A stretch of DNA of 64,000 nucleotides from Streptomyces sp. NBC_00162 (GTDB taxonomy: Bacteria; Actinomycetota; Actinomycetes; Streptomycetales; Streptomycetaceae). The notes beneath the pieces are model-generated. The model saw only the letters and a list, made by a program, of their open reading frames with translations. It was not told the origin of the DNA and ran no database searches. The stretch spans positions 6,324,001-6,388,000 of the forward strand of contig NZ_CP102509.1 in assembly GCF_024611995.1 (NCBI RefSeq), written 5' to 3'. The translations under genes were made by a program, and so were the position numbers. Positions 26,664-38,309 of this stretch are shown here, piece after piece (the first letter of the stretch is position 1; each line of letters starts with the position of its first letter).

Positions 26664-28658
26664 ATGGCCGACCCTTCCAGTTACCGACCCAAGCCGGGAC
26701 AGATCCCCGACTCCCCGGGGGTGTACAGGTTCCGCGACGAGCACCGTCGGGTGATCTACGTCGGGAAGGCCAAGAGCCTGCGCCAGCGCCTGGCGAGCTA
26801 CTTCCAGGACATCGCCGGCCTGCATCCCCGTACCGCCACCATGGTGACCACGGCCGCCTCCGTCGAGTGGACCGTGGTGTCCACCGAGGTCGAGGCGCTC
26901 CAGCTGGAGTACTCCTGGATCAAGGAGTACGACCCGCGGTTCAACGTCAAGTACCGCGACGACAAGAGCTACCCCTCCCTCGCCGTCACCCTGAACGAGG
27001 AGTACCCGCGGGTCCAGGTCATGCGCGGGCCCAAGAAGAAGGGCGTGCGCTACTTCGGTCCGTACGGGCATGCCTGGGCCATCCGCGAGACCGTCGACCT
27101 GATGCTCCGGGTGTTCCCGGTGCGCACCTGCTCCGCGGGCGTGTTCAAGCGCTCCGCGCAGATCGGCCGGCCCTGCCTGCTCGGCTACATCGGCAAGTGC
27201 TCCGCGCCCTGCGTCGGCCGGGTCACCCCCGAGGAGCACCGCGAACTGGCCGAGGACTTCTGCGACTTCATGGCCGGCCGCACCGGCACCTACCTCTCCC
27301 GGCTGGAGAAGGAGATGCACGAGGCGGCCGAGGAGATGGAGTACGAGAAGGCCGCCCGGCTGCGCGACGACATAGGGGCGCTGCGCCGGGCCATGGAGAA
27401 GAACGCCGTGGTGCTCGCCGACGCCACCGACGCGGACCTCGTCGCGGTCGCCGAGGACGAGCTCGAGGCCGCCGTGCAGATCTTCCACGTGCGCGGCGGC
27501 CGGGTCCGCGGCCAGCGTGGCTGGGTCACCGACAAGGTCGAGGCCGTCGACACCGCCGGCCTGGTCGAGCACGCCCTCCAGCAGCTCTACGGGGAGGAGA
27601 CCGGCGAGTCCGTCCCCAAGGAGGTGCTGGTCCCCGCGCTGCCCGAGGACGCTCCCGCGCTGAGCCAGTGGCTCGCCGAGCGCCGCGGTTCGGGGGTCAG
27701 CCTGCGCATCCCGCAGCGCGGCGACAAGAAGGCCCTCATGGAGACCGTCCACCGCAACGCGCAGCAGTCCCTCGCCCTGCACAAGACCAAGCGCGCCAGC
27801 GACCTCACCACCCGCTCCCGGGCCCTGGAGGAGATCGCCGAGGCCCTGGAGCTGGACAGCGCCCCGCTGCGCATCGAGTGCTTCGACATCTCCCACCTTC
27901 AGGGCGACGACGTGGTCGCGTCGATGGTGGTCTTCGAGGACGGGCTCGCCCGCAAGAGCGAGTACCGGCGCTTCCAGATCAAGTCCTTCGAGGGGCAGGA
28001 CGACGTCCGCTCCATGCACGAGGTGGTCTCCCGCCGCTTCCGCCGCTACCTCCAGGAGAAGCTGAAGACCGGCGAGTGGGAGGCGGAGGACGGCGACGCG
28101 CCCGAGGACGACGGGCGGGCCAAGCGCTTCGCCTACCCGCCCCAGCTCGTCGTGGTCGACGGTGGCCAGCCGCAGGTCGCCGCTGCCAAGCGGGCCCTGG
28201 AAGAGCTCGGCGTCGACGACGTGGCCGTGTGCGGCCTGGCCAAGCGGCTGGAGGAGGTCTGGCTGCCCGGCGAGGACGACCCGGTCGTGCTGCCCCGCAC
28301 CAGCGAGGGCCTCTACCTGCTCCAGCGGGTCCGTGACGAAGCCCACCGCTTCGCCATCCAATACCAGCGCAACAAGCGCGGAAAACGCCTGAAGGCGGGC
28401 CCGCTGGACGGGGTGCCGGGCCTCGGCGAGAGTCGCAAACAGGCCCTGGTCAAGCACTTCGGTTCGGTGAAGAAGCTCCGACAGGCGACAATCGACCAGA
28501 TCTGCGAGGTCCCGGGCATAGGCCGCAAGACGGCCGAGGCCGTGGCCGTGGCCCTCGCCCAGACGGTTCCCGCCGGTCCCGCCGTCAACACGGCCACAGG
28601 AGAGATCATTGAGGATGAGAACCCCGCCCCCGCGGGTGGGGGAACCTTCCGGCAGTAG
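26664..28658 (+). CDS. uvrC: Excinuclease ABC subunit C
   Basis: 664 residues; makes the 3' and 5' incisions in nucleotide excision repair. Order of domains: GIY-YIG nuclease at about 15-95 ([20 protein letters not shown]), a Cys-rich segment ([15 protein letters not shown]), the UVR domain that meets UvrB ([20 protein letters not shown]), the RNase H-like second nuclease ([32 protein letters not shown]), and C-terminal helix-hairpin-helix motifs ([31 protein letters not shown]). The start follows a TAGGGT box. As in other actinomycetes it leads into rapZ-yvcK-whiA. Confidence 0.98.
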   Translation: MADPSSYRPKPGQIPDSPGVYRFRDEHRRVIYVGKAKSLRQRLASYFQDIAGLHPRTATMVTTAASVEWTVVSTEVEALQLEYSWIKEYDPRFNVKYRDDKSYPSLAVTLNEEYPRVQVMRGPKKKGVRYFGPYGHAWAIRETVDLMLRVFPVRTCSAGVFKRSAQIGRPCLLGYIGKCSAPCVGRVTPEEHRELAEDFCDFMAGRTGTYLSRLEKEMHEAAEEMEYEKAARLRDDIGALRRAMEKNAVVLADATDADLVAVAEDELEAAVQIFHVRGGRVRGQRGWVTDKVEAVDTAGLVEHALQQLYGEETGESVPKEVLVPALPEDAPALSQWLAERRGSGVSLRIPQRGDKKALMETVHRNAQQSLALHKTKRASDLTTRSRALEEIAEALELDSAPLRIECFDISHLQGDDVVASMVVFEDGLARKSEYRRFQIKSFEGQDDVRSMHEVVSRRFRRYLQEKLKTGEWEAEDGDAPEDDGRAKRFAYPPQLVVVDGGQPQVAAAKRALEELGVDDVAVCGLAKRLEEVWLPGEDDPVVLPRTSEGLYLLQRVRDEAHRFAIQYQRNKRGKRLKAGPLDGVPGLGESRKQALVKHFGSVKKLRQATIDQICEVPGIGRKTAEAVAVALAQTVPAGPAVNTATGEIIEDENPAPAGGGTFRQ

Positions 28659-28691
28659 CCGGAAGACATCGTCCGAACGGGGGACCGAGCA

Positions 28692-29639
28692 ATGACCGAG
28701 CACGAGACCACGCACGACCGAGACGGAGCACAGGTGAGTACGGGCACGACAGCGGAGCCCGGCGAGACCGCCGAGGCGGCCATCCCCGAGCTGGTGATCA
28801 TCTCCGGGATGTCCGGGGCCGGCCGCAGTACGGCGGCCAAGTGTCTGGAGGACCTCGGCTGGTTCGTCGTCGACAACCTCCCGCCGGCGCTGATCCCCAC
28901 CATGGTGGAGCTCGGCGCCCGCTCCCAGGGCAACGTGGCGCGCATCGCCGTCGTCGTCGACGTCCGCGGCCGCCAGTTCTTCGACGCCCTGCGCGAGTCC
29001 CTCGCCGACCTCGACAGCAAGGGCGTCACCCGCCGCATCGTCTTCCTCGAGTCCTCCGACGACGCGCTGGTCCGCCGCTTCGAATCGGTCCGGCGCCCGC
29101 ACCCGCTCCAGGGCGACGGGCGCATCACCGACGGCATCGCCGCCGAGCGCGACCTGCTGCGCGAGCTGCGCGGCGACGCCGACCTGGTGATCGACACCTC
29201 CAGCCTGAACGTGCACGAGCTGCGCGCGAAGATGGACGCCCAGTTCGCCGGGGACGAGGAGCCCGAGCTGCGGGCCACCGTCATGTCCTTCGGCTACAAG
29301 TACGGCCTGCCCGTCGACGCCGACCTCGTCGTCGACTGCCGCTTCATCCCGAACCCGCACTGGGTGCCGGAGCTGCGCCCCTTCACCGGGCTCAACGAGG
29401 AGGTGTCGGGGTACGTCTTCAGCCAGCCCGGTGCCAAGGAGTTCCTCGACCGCTACACCGAGCTGCTCCAGCTCATCGCCACCGGCTACCGCCGCGAGGG
29501 CAAGCGCTACGTGACCATCGCGGTCGGGTGCACGGGCGGCAAGCACCGCAGCGTGGCCATGTCCGAGAAGCTCGCCGCCCGCCTCGCCTCCGAGGGAGTC
29601 GAGACCGTCGTAGTCCACCGGGACATGGGGCGCGAGTGA
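28692..29639 (+). CDS. rapZ: RNase adapter protein RapZ
   Basis: 315 residues; GTP/ATP-binding adapter that in E. coli steers RNase E to the GlmZ small RNA and senses cell-wall precursor level. The Walker A loop GMSGAGRST is at 39-47; Walker-B-like VVDVRGRQFFD and the C-terminal nucleotide/sugar-binding GCTGGKHRSVAMSE are present. Streptomyces lack GlmZ, so the target here is not known. The start ATG follows GGGGGAC; the first 30 residues are poorly conserved and the GTG at 28734 is an alternative. Its stop overlaps the start of yvcK (GTGA). Confidence 0.92.
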   Translation: MTEHETTHDRDGAQVSTGTTAEPGETAEAAIPELVIISGMSGAGRSTAAKCLEDLGWFVVDNLPPALIPTMVELGARSQGNVARIAVVVDVRGRQFFDALRESLADLDSKGVTRRIVFLESSDDALVRRFESVRRPHPLQGDGRITDGIAAERDLLRELRGDADLVIDTSSLNVHELRAKMDAQFAGDEEPELRATVMSFGYKYGLPVDADLVVDCRFIPNPHWVPELRPFTGLNEEVSGYVFSQPGAKEFLDRYTELLQLIATGYRREGKRYVTIAVGCTGGKHRSVAMSEKLAARLASEGVETVVVHRDMGRE

Positions 29640-30700
29640 CCGCACGGACCCCGCGGCTGAGCCGCCTGCGCCGCCTCACCCCGGGACGGGGCGAGGACGG
29701 CGCGGGCCGCTCCGGCCGCTCCGGCCGCCGACGCGGCGCCACGCCCAAGGTGGTGGCGCTCGGCGGCGGCCAGGGCCTGTCGGCCTCCCTCGCCGCCCTG
29801 CGCCGCATCACCGGTGACCTGACCGCGGTGGTCACCGTCGCCGACGACGGCGGATCCAGCGGCCGGCTCCGCGAGGAGCTCGGCGTGCTGCCGCCCGGCG
29901 ACCTGCGCAAGGCGCTGGCCGCGCTGTGCGGGGACGACGACTGGGGCCAGACCTGGGCCCGCGTCATCCAGCACCGTTTCCAGTCCGAGGGCGATCTGCA
30001 CGGGCACGCGGTCGGCAACCTGCTGATCGTCGCCCTGTGGGAACAGCTCGGCGATCCCGTCCAGGCCCTCGACCTGGTCGGCAAGCTGCTCGGCGCACAA
30101 GGCCGGGTGCTGCCGATGTCGGCGGTGCCGCTGGAGCTCCAGGCCCTGGTCAAGGGGCACGATCCGGCCCGGCCCGAGGACGTGGACACCGTCCGCGGGC
30201 AGGCCACGGTGGCGCTGACCCCGGGCGAGGTGCTCTCCGTACAGGTGGTGCCGAGCGACCCGCCGGCCGTGCCGGAGGCCGTCGCGGCGGTCCTGGACGC
30301 CGACTGGGTGGTCCTGGGTCCGGGGTCCTGGTTCTCCTCCGTCATTCCGCACCTGCTGGTGCCGGAACTGCTCGACGCGCTGGTCGAGACGAAGGCCCGC
30401 CGGGTCCTCTCGTTGAACCTCGCGCCGCAGCCCGGCGAAACAGAGGGCTTCTCTCCGCAGCGTCATTTGGAGGTTTTGGCCCGACACGCCCCTAAACTCG
30501 CCCTGGACGTGGTGCTGGCCGACGAGGCCGCCGTGCCCGACCGCGAGTCCCTCGCCGATGCCGCAAAACGGTTCGGCGCCGCGGTCGAGCTGGCGCCCGT
30601 GGCCAGGGAAGACGGGTCTCCGAAGCATGATCCGGAGCTGCTCGCCGCCGCGTACGACCGTATTTTTCGGATGCATGGAAGGATCGGCCCATGGCGATGA
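29636..30700 (+). CDS. yvcK: YvcK/CofD-like protein (gluconeogenesis factor)
   Basis: 354 residues. The CofD-like fold is shown by [57 protein letters not shown], and the late [20 protein letters not shown]. YvcK (CuvA) proteins bind UDP-sugars and are needed for growth on gluconeogenic carbon and for correct cell-wall synthesis. It begins at the GTG overlapping the rapZ stop and ends 10 bases inside whiA, so the three genes are translationally coupled. The first 35 residues are Arg-rich and not conserved. Confidence 0.9.
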   Translation: MTARTPRLSRLRRLTPGRGEDGAGRSGRSGRRRGATPKVVALGGGQGLSASLAALRRITGDLTAVVTVADDGGSSGRLREELGVLPPGDLRKALAALCGDDDWGQTWARVIQHRFQSEGDLHGHAVGNLLIVALWEQLGDPVQALDLVGKLLGAQGRVLPMSAVPLELQALVKGHDPARPEDVDTVRGQATVALTPGEVLSVQVVPSDPPAVPEAVAAVLDADWVVLGPGSWFSSVIPHLLVPELLDALVETKARRVLSLNLAPQPGETEGFSPQRHLEVLARHAPKLALDVVLADEAAVPDRESLADAAKRFGAAVELAPVAREDGSPKHDPELLAAAYDRIFRMHGRIGPWR

Positions 30701-31686
30701 CGCCCGCGGTGAAGGATGAGATCTCCCGCCTCCCCGTCACCCGGACCTGCTGCAGGAAGGCGGAGGTCTCGGCGATTCTTCGGTTCGCGGGCGGCCTCCA
30801 CCTGGTGAGCGGCCGCATCGTCATCGAGGCGGAGCTCGACACCGGGATCGCGGCCAGACGGCTGCGCAAGGACATCCTCGAGATCTTCGGCCACTCCTCG
30901 GACCTCGTGGTCATGGCTCCCGGCGGACTGCGCCGCGGCAGCCGGTACGTGGTCCGGGTCGTGGCCGGGGGTGACCAGCTGGCACGCCAGACCGGCCTCG
31001 TGGACGGCCGCGGCCGTCCCATCCGGGGGCTTCCCCCACAGGTGGTCTCCGGGGCCACCTGTGACGCCGAGGCGGCCTGGCGCGGCGCCTTCCTGGCCCA
31101 CGGCTCGCTCACCGAGCCGGGCCGGTCCTCCTCCCTGGAGGTCACCTGCCCCGGTCCGGAGGCCGCCCTGGCCCTGGTGGGCGCCGCCCGCAGGCTCTCC
31201 ATCGCCGCCAAGGCGCGCGAGGTGCGCGGGGTCGACCGGGTCGTGGTCCGCGACGGCGACGCGATCGGCGCCCTGCTGACCCGCCTCGGCGCCCACGAGT
31301 CGGTGCTGGCCTGGGAGGAGCGGCGGATGCGGCGCGAGGTCCGCGCCACCGCCAACCGCCTGGCCAACTTCGACGACGCCAACCTGCGCCGCTCCGCGCG
31401 GGCCGCCGTGGCCGCCGGAGCCCGGGTGCAGCGCGCGCTGGAGATCCTCGGCGAGGAGGTCCCCGAGCACCTCGCGGCGGCAGGCCGGCTGCGCATGGAG
31501 CACAAGCAGGCCTCCCTCGAGGAGCTCGGCGCGCTCGCCGACCCGCCGCTGACCAAGGACGCGGTCGCGGGCCGGATCCGCCGTCTGCTGGCGATGGCCG
31601 ACAAGCGTGCCCAGGACCTCGGAATCCCGGGCACCGAGTCGAACCTCGATCTCAGCGAGGAGATGGCCGACAACATGGCCGGCTGA
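30691..31686 (+). CDS. whiA: Sporulation regulator WhiA
   Basis: 331 residues; with WhiB it switches on sporulation septation genes in Streptomyces and is widespread in Gram-positives. An N-terminal LAGLIDADG-like pair of domains ([40 protein letters not shown], without nuclease residues) is followed by a C-terminal helix-turn-helix ([20 protein letters not shown]). The ATG at 30691 overlaps yvcK; a second ATG two codons later is possible. The sequence is very close to what I know of the S. coelicolor protein. Confidence 0.97.
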   Translation: MAMTPAVKDEISRLPVTRTCCRKAEVSAILRFAGGLHLVSGRIVIEAELDTGIAARRLRKDILEIFGHSSDLVVMAPGGLRRGSRYVVRVVAGGDQLARQTGLVDGRGRPIRGLPPQVVSGATCDAEAAWRGAFLAHGSLTEPGRSSSLEVTCPGPEAALALVGAARRLSIAAKAREVRGVDRVVVRDGDAIGALLTRLGAHESVLAWEERRMRREVRATANRLANFDDANLRRSARAAVAAGARVQRALEILGEEVPEHLAAAGRLRMEHKQASLEELGALADPPLTKDAVAGRIRRLLAMADKRAQDLGIPGTESNLDLSEEMADNMAG

Positions 31687-31720
31687 CCCACTCGGCTGAC
31701 CAGCTCGTACCCACTCTGGA

Positions 31721-31752
31721 GGGGGCCTGCACGATCACTCGTGCGGGCCCCC
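31721..31752 (+). terminator. Terminator after whiA
   Basis: A 14-bp stem (gggggcctgcacga with tcgtgcgggccccc) around a four-base loop, 34 bases after the whiA stop. Confidence 0.85.
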
Positions 31753-31770
31753 TTCCCGTACCACGCCCCA

Positions 31771-31776
31771 TTGACA
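31771..31776 (+). promoter_or_regulatory. Possible -35 box of the carboxypeptidase gene
   Basis: TTGACA matches the main sigma -35 consensus and lies 68 bases before the start. No convincing -10 stands at the right distance (TGAGCC is the nearest). Confidence 0.3.
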
Positions 31777-31843
31777 TGGGCATGGACTGGTCGTGAGCCT
31801 TTCGTCCGGACACTTTCGTGGCAGACGACGCCCAGGGGGGCAT

Positions 31844-34804
31844 ATGAGGCACCGAGCGAGATCGATCCTCGCCGTAAGCGCACTCGTCTTCGGCACCGCA
31901 CTCGCCGCGCTACCCGTGTCGGCGCAGGCCCAGCCCGGCCCCGACGCGGCATCCGGCGCCGATGAGGTCCGGGTCTACGACGCCGACATCACCAAGGAGC
32001 AGGTCCCGCTCGTCCTCGCCGCCGGCCAGGACGCGCACGAGCTGGCCGAACGCGCGCCGCAGAGCGGCACCGCCAAGGTCGAGCTCTTCCTCACCGGTGA
32101 TCAGGCCAAGCAGCTCGCGGCCCAGGGCGTCAAGCTCGCCGAACGCGAGGTCCCCGGCGAGGGACTCGCCCGCGCCAAGGCCGCCGGGGACGGGGTGTTC
32201 CGCCCGTACAGCGGCAAGGGCGGACTCCAGGAGGAGATCCTGCGGACCGCCCAGGAGAACCCGGCGCTCACCAAGGTCGTCTCCATCGGCAAGACCGTCC
32301 AGGGCAAGGACATCCTCGCCCTCAAGGTCACCAAGAACGCCAAGAAGACCAAGGACGGCGACAAGCCGGCCGTGCTCTACATGTCCAACCAGCACGCCCG
32401 CGAGTGGATCACCCCGGAGATGACCCGGCGGCTGATGCACCACACCGTCGACAACTACGGCAAGGATCCGCGGGTCACCAAGCTGGTGGACTCCACGGAG
32501 CTGTGGTTCCTGCTCTCGGCCAACCCCGACGGGTACGACTACACGCACGCCCCCGACGGCGAGCGGCTGTGGCGCAAGAACATGCGCGACAACAACGGCG
32601 ACGGCAAGCACACGGCCGTCGACGGCGTCGACCTCAACCGCAACTTCGCCTACAAGTGGGGCTACGACAACGAGGGCTCCTCGCCCAGCCAGTCGAGCGA
32701 GACCTACCGGGGCCCCAAGGCTGCCTCCGAGCCCGAGACCGTCGCGCTCGACGCCTTCGAGAAGCGCATCGGCTTCGAGTACGCCATTAACTACCACTCC
32801 GCCGCCGAGCTGCTGCTCTACGGCGTGGGCTGGCAGGTCGCCACCCCCACCCCGGACGACGTCGCCTACAAGGCGCTCGCGGGCACCCCGGAGAACCCCG
32901 CGGTCCCGGGCTACTACCCGCAGGTGTCCTCCGAGCTCTACACCACCAACGGCGAGGCCGACGGCCACGCCGCCAACGTCAACGGCGTCATGATGTTCAC
33001 GCCGGAGATGACCACCTGCCAGACGGCCTCCGCGAGCGACCCGAACGACCGGTGGAAGCCCGAGGACTGCGCCTCCGGCTTCAACTTCCCGGACGACGAG
33101 AAGCTCATCCAGGCGGAGTTCGCCAAGAACGTCCCCTTCGCCCTGTCGGTCGGCGAGAGCGCCGCGCACCCGGACCGCCCGGAGTCCGTCGTCGGCCTGA
33201 GCGCCGCGGACTTCACCCTGGACCCCTTCACCACCTCCTACGTGGCCCGCGGCGAGGACCAGACGGTCGCCGTCACGGCCCGCAAGGCGCTGAAGGACAA
33301 GGAGCTCAACTTCCGGATCAACGGCGGCCGTACGCACGACGAGGACCTCAAGGCCTGGAAGGGCGGCGACGTCTACGGCGGCGAGGACAACAACTGGTTC
33401 GACGAGTACCGGGCCAAGGTGGACGGCGCGAAGCCCGGCGACAAGGTCGAGGTCTGGTTCACCGGCCGCGACCGCTCCGGCAAGCAGGTCTCCAGCGAGC
33501 ACTTCACGTACACGGTGGCCGAGCGGCCGCGCGCGGACGTGCTGGTGATCGCGGAGGAGGGCGCCAAGGCCCAGCACGCCCAGAGCTACGTCGACGCCCT
33601 GCGCGCCAACGGCCGCTCCGCGGCGGTCTGGGACGTCGCCACCCAGGGGGCGCCGCACCACCTCGGGGTGCTCGCCCACTTCCGTACGGCCGTCCACTAC
33701 ACCGGGGCCAAGACCCCGGGAGGTGACACCCAGCTGGCGGTCCGCGACTTCCTGAACGAGGGCGGCAAGCTGATCGAGGCCGGTGAGCTGGCGGGCGGCA
33801 ACGCCCAGGTCGGCCGCGCCGTGACCAACGACTTCAGCCAGTACTGGCTCGGCGCTTACGGCCGCACGAGCGTCAGCGGCGCCACCGGCTTCACCGGCGC
33901 CGGAGTCCTGAACGGGGCCAAGGGCGCGCTCGGCGACGCCGCGGGCAACCCGCTGAACGCCCCCGGCTCCTACACGGTCACCTCCGACACCCTGGCCCCC
34001 GCGCAGTTCCCGCAGTTCAAGAGCGCGCAGGCCGGTCAGTTCGGCGGGGTCGTCAACCCGTACGCCCCCTACGCCGGCAGCTGGATGGCCTCGGCCCTCC
34101 ACGAGGACGACGACTGGAAGCGGCTGACCCGCACGATCGACCTCACCAAGGTCTCCGCCGCGGACAAGCCGCAGCTGAAGCTCGCGATGAGCTGGAACGT
34201 CGAGGAGGGCTACGACCACGCCGCGCTGGAGGCCCGTACGGCCGGCGGGGACGACTGGACCACCCTCCCGGACGCGGGCGGCCTGAGCAGCACCACCGTT
34301 CCCGAGGAGTGCGGGGCGGGGTTCTTCGTGAACGGCCACCCCTTCCTGCGCCACTACCTCACCCTTGAGGGCGGCAGCTGCACCCCGCAGGGCACCAGCG
34401 GGAAGTGGAACAGCTTCACGGCCTCCTCCGGCGGCTGGAAGCAGGTCTCCTTCGACTTGAGCGCCTACGCGGGCAAGTCCGTCGAGGTCTCGCTCTCCTA
34501 CATCACCGACGGCGGCTCGGGCGGTCGCGGCGTCTTCGCGGACGAGGCACGCCTGAACGTCGGCGGCACGGACCAGCCCGTCGAGGGCTTCGAGACCTCG
34601 CTCGGCGACTGGACGGCCCAGGGCGCACCTGCCGGAAGCCCTGAGGTTCCCGGAGACTGGTCCCGGTCGGGAGAGCTGTTCAAGTCCTATGCAGCGGTGA
34701 CTACGCGTGACACCGTTCTTCTGGGCTTCGGCCTCGAGCACGTACCGGCGGCGGCTGATCGAGCCGTACTCGTCGGTAAGGCACTGCGGGCGCTGAATCG
34801 TTGA
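31844..34804 (+). CDS. Secreted M14 zinc carboxypeptidase, multidomain
   Basis: 986 residues. A signal peptide (RSILAVSALVFGTALAALPV) precedes a propeptide-like region to about residue 110. The M14 domain follows. The zinc site is His184 and Glu187 in SNQHAREWITPEM with His318 in INYHSAAE; NPDGYDY and LNRNFAYKWGYD are typical, and Glu388 in MMFTPEMTT is the likely catalytic acid. The C-terminal half, about 560-980, resembles the immune-inhibitor-A/MAM-like beta regions (VEGFETSLGDWTAQG). It digests peptides outside the cell. The ATG at 31844 follows GGGGGG; an upstream frame to 31793 has no ribosome site. Flanked by terminators, so it is a single unit. Confidence 0.92.
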   Translation: MRHRARSILAVSALVFGTALAALPVSAQAQPGPDAASGADEVRVYDADITKEQVPLVLAAGQDAHELAERAPQSGTAKVELFLTGDQAKQLAAQGVKLAEREVPGEGLARAKAAGDGVFRPYSGKGGLQEEILRTAQENPALTKVVSIGKTVQGKDILALKVTKNAKKTKDGDKPAVLYMSNQHAREWITPEMTRRLMHHTVDNYGKDPRVTKLVDSTELWFLLSANPDGYDYTHAPDGERLWRKNMRDNNGDGKHTAVDGVDLNRNFAYKWGYDNEGSSPSQSSETYRGPKAASEPETVALDAFEKRIGFEYAINYHSAAELLLYGVGWQVATPTPDDVAYKALAGTPENPAVPGYYPQVSSELYTTNGEADGHAANVNGVMMFTPEMTTCQTASASDPNDRWKPEDCASGFNFPDDEKLIQAEFAKNVPFALSVGESAAHPDRPESVVGLSAADFTLDPFTTSYVARGEDQTVAVTARKALKDKELNFRINGGRTHDEDLKAWKGGDVYGGEDNNWFDEYRAKVDGAKPGDKVEVWFTGRDRSGKQVSSEHFTYTVAERPRADVLVIAEEGAKAQHAQSYVDALRANGRSAAVWDVATQGAPHHLGVLAHFRTAVHYTGAKTPGGDTQLAVRDFLNEGGKLIEAGELAGGNAQVGRAVTNDFSQYWLGAYGRTSVSGATGFTGAGVLNGAKGALGDAAGNPLNAPGSYTVTSDTLAPAQFPQFKSAQAGQFGGVVNPYAPYAGSWMASALHEDDDWKRLTRTIDLTKVSAADKPQLKLAMSWNVEEGYDHAALEARTAGGDDWTTLPDAGGLSSTTVPEECGAGFFVNGHPFLRHYLTLEGGSCTPQGTSGKWNSFTASSGGWKQVSFDLSAYAGKSVEVSLSYITDGGSGGRGVFADEARLNVGGTDQPVEGFETSLGDWTAQGAPAGSPEVPGDWSRSGELFKSYAAVTTRDTVLLGFGLEHVPAAADRAVLVGKALRALNR

Positions 34805-34850
34805 TCAGCAGCCCTCCCGGGGCTCACTCTGAGTGACGGGGAGAAAGTCC

Positions 34851-34889
34851 CCGAGGTCCCGTACCGGAACAGCCGGTACGGGGCCTCGG
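34851..34889 (+). terminator. Terminator between the carboxypeptidase gene and gap
   Basis: A 17-bp stem (ccgaggtcccgtaccgg with ccggtacggggcctcgg, one wobble) and a five-base loop. Confidence 0.85.
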
Positions 34890-34958
34890 CGCGGGTCCCC
34901 CACCAAGTAGGGGGAGTGTCAGGCTCCGGCCGATGTCACTCAAAAGCTCACGGAGAGG

Positions 34959-34964
34959 TAGGGT
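34959..34964 (+). promoter_or_regulatory. Possible -10 box of the gap operon
   Basis: TAGGGT lies 71 bases before the gap start, in the spacer after the terminator. The -35 is poor, so the call is tentative. Confidence 0.3.
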
Positions 34965-34969
34965 CGTAA

Positions 34970-36040
<1,071 letters not shown>

Positions 36041-36077
36041 GGTCACCCGGTTCTAAGGTAGGCACCACGATGTGAGC

Positions 36078-36119
36078 ACAGGGTCCGGGCTGCGCGACGA
36101 AGCGCCGCACGGGCCCTGT
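36078..36119 (+). terminator. Intercistronic hairpin between gap and pgk
   Basis: acagggtccg pairs with cgggccctgt (one wobble) around a GC-rich centre that can fold further. It may end part of the gap transcripts or protect a processed gap mRNA, which would allow more gap than pgk. Confidence 0.6.
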
Positions 36120-36179
36120 TGCTTGTCTCGTTCTCCCTTCCTCGCCCTTCGCGAGAAGGGCTCAAAGGAGTAGAAACAC

Positions 36180-37391
36180 ATGAAGACGATCGACGAACTG
36201 CTCGCCGAGGGCGTCAAGGGCAAGCGGGTCTTCGTCCGCGCCGACCTCAACGTCCCGCTGGCCCAGGGCAGCATCACCGACGACGGCCGCATCCGCGCCG
36301 TCCAGCCCACGATCGCGAAGCTCGCCGCCTCCGGCGCCCGCGTCATCGTGGCCTCGCACCTGGGCCGCCCCAAGGGTGCCCCGGACCCGGCCTTCTCGCT
36401 CGCCCCGGCCGCCAAGCGCCTCGGCGAACTGCTCGGTGCGGACGTCGCGTTCGCCACCGACACCGTCGGCGACTCCGCAAAGGCGACCGTCGCGGCCCTC
36501 ACCGACGGCCAGGTGGCCGTCATCGAGAACCTGCGCTTCAACCCCGGCGAGACCGCGAAGGACGACGCCGAGCGCGGCGCCTTCGCCGACCAGCTCGCGG
36601 AGCTCGCCGATGTGTACGTCGGTGACGGCTTCGGCGCCGTCCACCGCAAGCACGCCTCGGTCTTCGACCTCCCCGCGCGCCTCCCGCACGCGGCCGGCTA
36701 CCTCATCGCCACCGAGGTCGGCGTCCTGAAGAAGCTGACCGACGAGGTCAAGCGCCCGTACGTCGTCGTCCTCGGCGGCGCCAAGGTCTCCGACAAGCTC
36801 GCCGTCATCGACCAGCTGCTCGGCAAGGCCGACCGCATCCTCATCGGCGGCGGCATGGCGTACACCTTCCTCAAGGCCCTCGGCCACGAGGTCGGCATCT
36901 CCCTCCTCCAGGAGGACCAGATCCCGAAGGTCACGGAGTACATGGAGCGCGCCAAGGCCACCGGCGTCGAGCTGGTGCTCCCGGTCGACGTGCTGGTCTC
37001 CAAGGACTTCCCGGACCTCAAGGGCAAGACCCCGGCCGTCTTCGAGACCGTCGACGCGGACGGCATCCCGTCCGACAAGGAGGGCCTGGACATCGGCCCC
37101 AAGACGCGTGAGCTCTACGCGTCGAAGATCACCGATGCCGAGACCGTGTTCTGGAACGGCCCGGTCGGCGTCTTCGAGCACCCGGACTACGCGGGCGGCA
37201 CCACCGCCATCGCGCAGGCCCTGGTCGACAGCAACGCCTTCACCGTCGTCGGCGGCGGCGACTCGGCCGCGGCCGTGCGTACGCTCGGCTTCGACGAGAA
37301 GGCCTTCGGCCACATTTCCACCGGTGGCGGCGCCTCCCTCGAATACCTCGAGGGCAAGACGCTCCCCGGCCTCGCCGCCCTGGAGGGCTGA
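36180..37391 (+). CDS. pgk: Phosphoglycerate kinase
   Basis: 403 residues. Makes ATP from 1,3-bisphosphoglycerate in glycolysis. The N-terminal substrate domain has RVFVRADLNVPLAQGSITDD and SHLGRPKG with the basic patch; NLRFNPGETAKDDAERGAFA and GDGFGAVHRKHASV follow. The C-terminal nucleotide domain has VLGGAKVSDKLAVID and VGGGDSAAAVRTLGF. ATG preceded by AAAGGAG. It lies 139 bases after gap across a hairpin and 6 bases before tpiA. Confidence 0.98.
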   Translation: MKTIDELLAEGVKGKRVFVRADLNVPLAQGSITDDGRIRAVQPTIAKLAASGARVIVASHLGRPKGAPDPAFSLAPAAKRLGELLGADVAFATDTVGDSAKATVAALTDGQVAVIENLRFNPGETAKDDAERGAFADQLAELADVYVGDGFGAVHRKHASVFDLPARLPHAAGYLIATEVGVLKKLTDEVKRPYVVVLGGAKVSDKLAVIDQLLGKADRILIGGGMAYTFLKALGHEVGISLLQEDQIPKVTEYMERAKATGVELVLPVDVLVSKDFPDLKGKTPAVFETVDADGIPSDKEGLDIGPKTRELYASKITDAETVFWNGPVGVFEHPDYAGGTTAIAQALVDSNAFTVVGGGDSAAAVRTLGFDEKAFGHISTGGGASLEYLEGKTLPGLAALEG

Positions 37392-37397
37392 CACCAC

Positions 37398-38174
37398 ATG
37401 ACCACCCGCACCCCGCTGATGGCGGGCAACTGGAAGATGAACCTCAACCACCTCGAGGCCATCGCCCACGCCCAGAAGCTCGCCTTCGCGCTCGCCGACA
37501 AGGACTACGACGCCGTCGAGGTCGCGGTCCTGCCGCCCTTCGTCGACCTCCGCTCGGTCCAGACCCTGGTCGAGGGCGACAAGCTGAAGATCAAGTACGG
37601 CGCCCAGGACATCTCCGCGCACGACTCCGGCGCCTACACCGGCGAGATCTCCGGCTCGATGCTGTCGAAGCTGAAGTGCACGTACGTGGCCGTCGGCCAC
37701 AGTGAGCGCCGGCAGTACCACGGCGAGAGCGACGAGCTCTGCAACGCCAAGGTCAAGGCCGCCTACAAGCACGGGCTCACCCCGATCCTGTGCGTCGGCG
37801 AGGGCCTGGACGTCCGCAAGGCCGGCCAGCAGGTCCCGTACACGCTGAACCAGGTCGACGGCGGCCTCAAGGACATCCCGGCCGAGCAGGTCGAGTCCAT
37901 CGTGATCGCGTACGAGCCCGTCTGGGCCATCGGAACCGGCGAGGTCGCCACCCCCGAGGACGCCCAGGAGGTCTGCGGGGCGATCCGCGGCCGTCTCGCG
38001 GAGCTGTACTCGCAGGAGCTGGCCGACAAGGTCCGCATCCAGTACGGCGGCTCGGTGAAGTCCGGGAACATCGCGGCGATCATGGCCCAGCCCGACGTCG
38101 ACGGCGCCCTGATCGGCGGCGCGGCGCTGGACGTGGACGAGTTCGTCAAGATCGTCCGCTTCCGCGACCAGTAG
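37398..38174 (+). CDS. tpiA: Triosephosphate isomerase
   Basis: 258 residues, a TIM barrel. The catalytic residues are visible: Lys13 in GNWKMN, His101 in [12 protein letters not shown] and Glu173 in [11 protein letters not shown]; the phosphate-binding end is [10 protein letters not shown]. It interconverts dihydroxyacetone phosphate and glyceraldehyde 3-phosphate. It follows pgk after six bases, so the two are co-translated. A hairpin separates it from secG. Confidence 0.98.
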   Translation: MTTRTPLMAGNWKMNLNHLEAIAHAQKLAFALADKDYDAVEVAVLPPFVDLRSVQTLVEGDKLKIKYGAQDISAHDSGAYTGEISGSMLSKLKCTYVAVGHSERRQYHGESDELCNAKVKAAYKHGLTPILCVGEGLDVRKAGQQVPYTLNQVDGGLKDIPAEQVESIVIAYEPVWAIGTGEVATPEDAQEVCGAIRGRLAELYSQELADKVRIQYGGSVKSGNIAAIMAQPDVDGALIGGAALDVDEFVKIVRFRDQ

Positions 38175-38217
38175 GCACGGCGATGAGTATGCGGTAGGAC
38201 GGATCCGTCGTACCCTT

Positions 38218-38257
38218 GCGGGGGCCAGGAGGCGCAACAGCAGCCACTGGCCCCCGC
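38218..38257 (+). terminator. Hairpin in the tpiA-secG spacer
   Basis: A perfect 11-bp inverted repeat gcgggggccag / ctggcccccgc around an 18-base loop, in a 135-base spacer. It has no T run, so it could be a terminator or a folded 5' leader of secG. TACCCT just upstream could be a -10 box. Confidence 0.55.
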
Positions 38258-38309
38258 GCACATCCAGCACAGCCGGAATGCCAGAAAAGCCAGAAAGTAG
38301 GAATCAGCC

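Noticed and set aside
26637..29645. 1002-codon open frame antisense to uvrC and rapZ
   Set aside because: Spans two well-conserved genes on the other strand and has no recognisable motif.
31910..34741. 943-codon open frame antisense to the M14 carboxypeptidase
   Set aside because: High-GC shadow frame: repetitive Leu/Gly/Arg/Val composition, no domain, fully opposite a clear signal-peptide enzyme.
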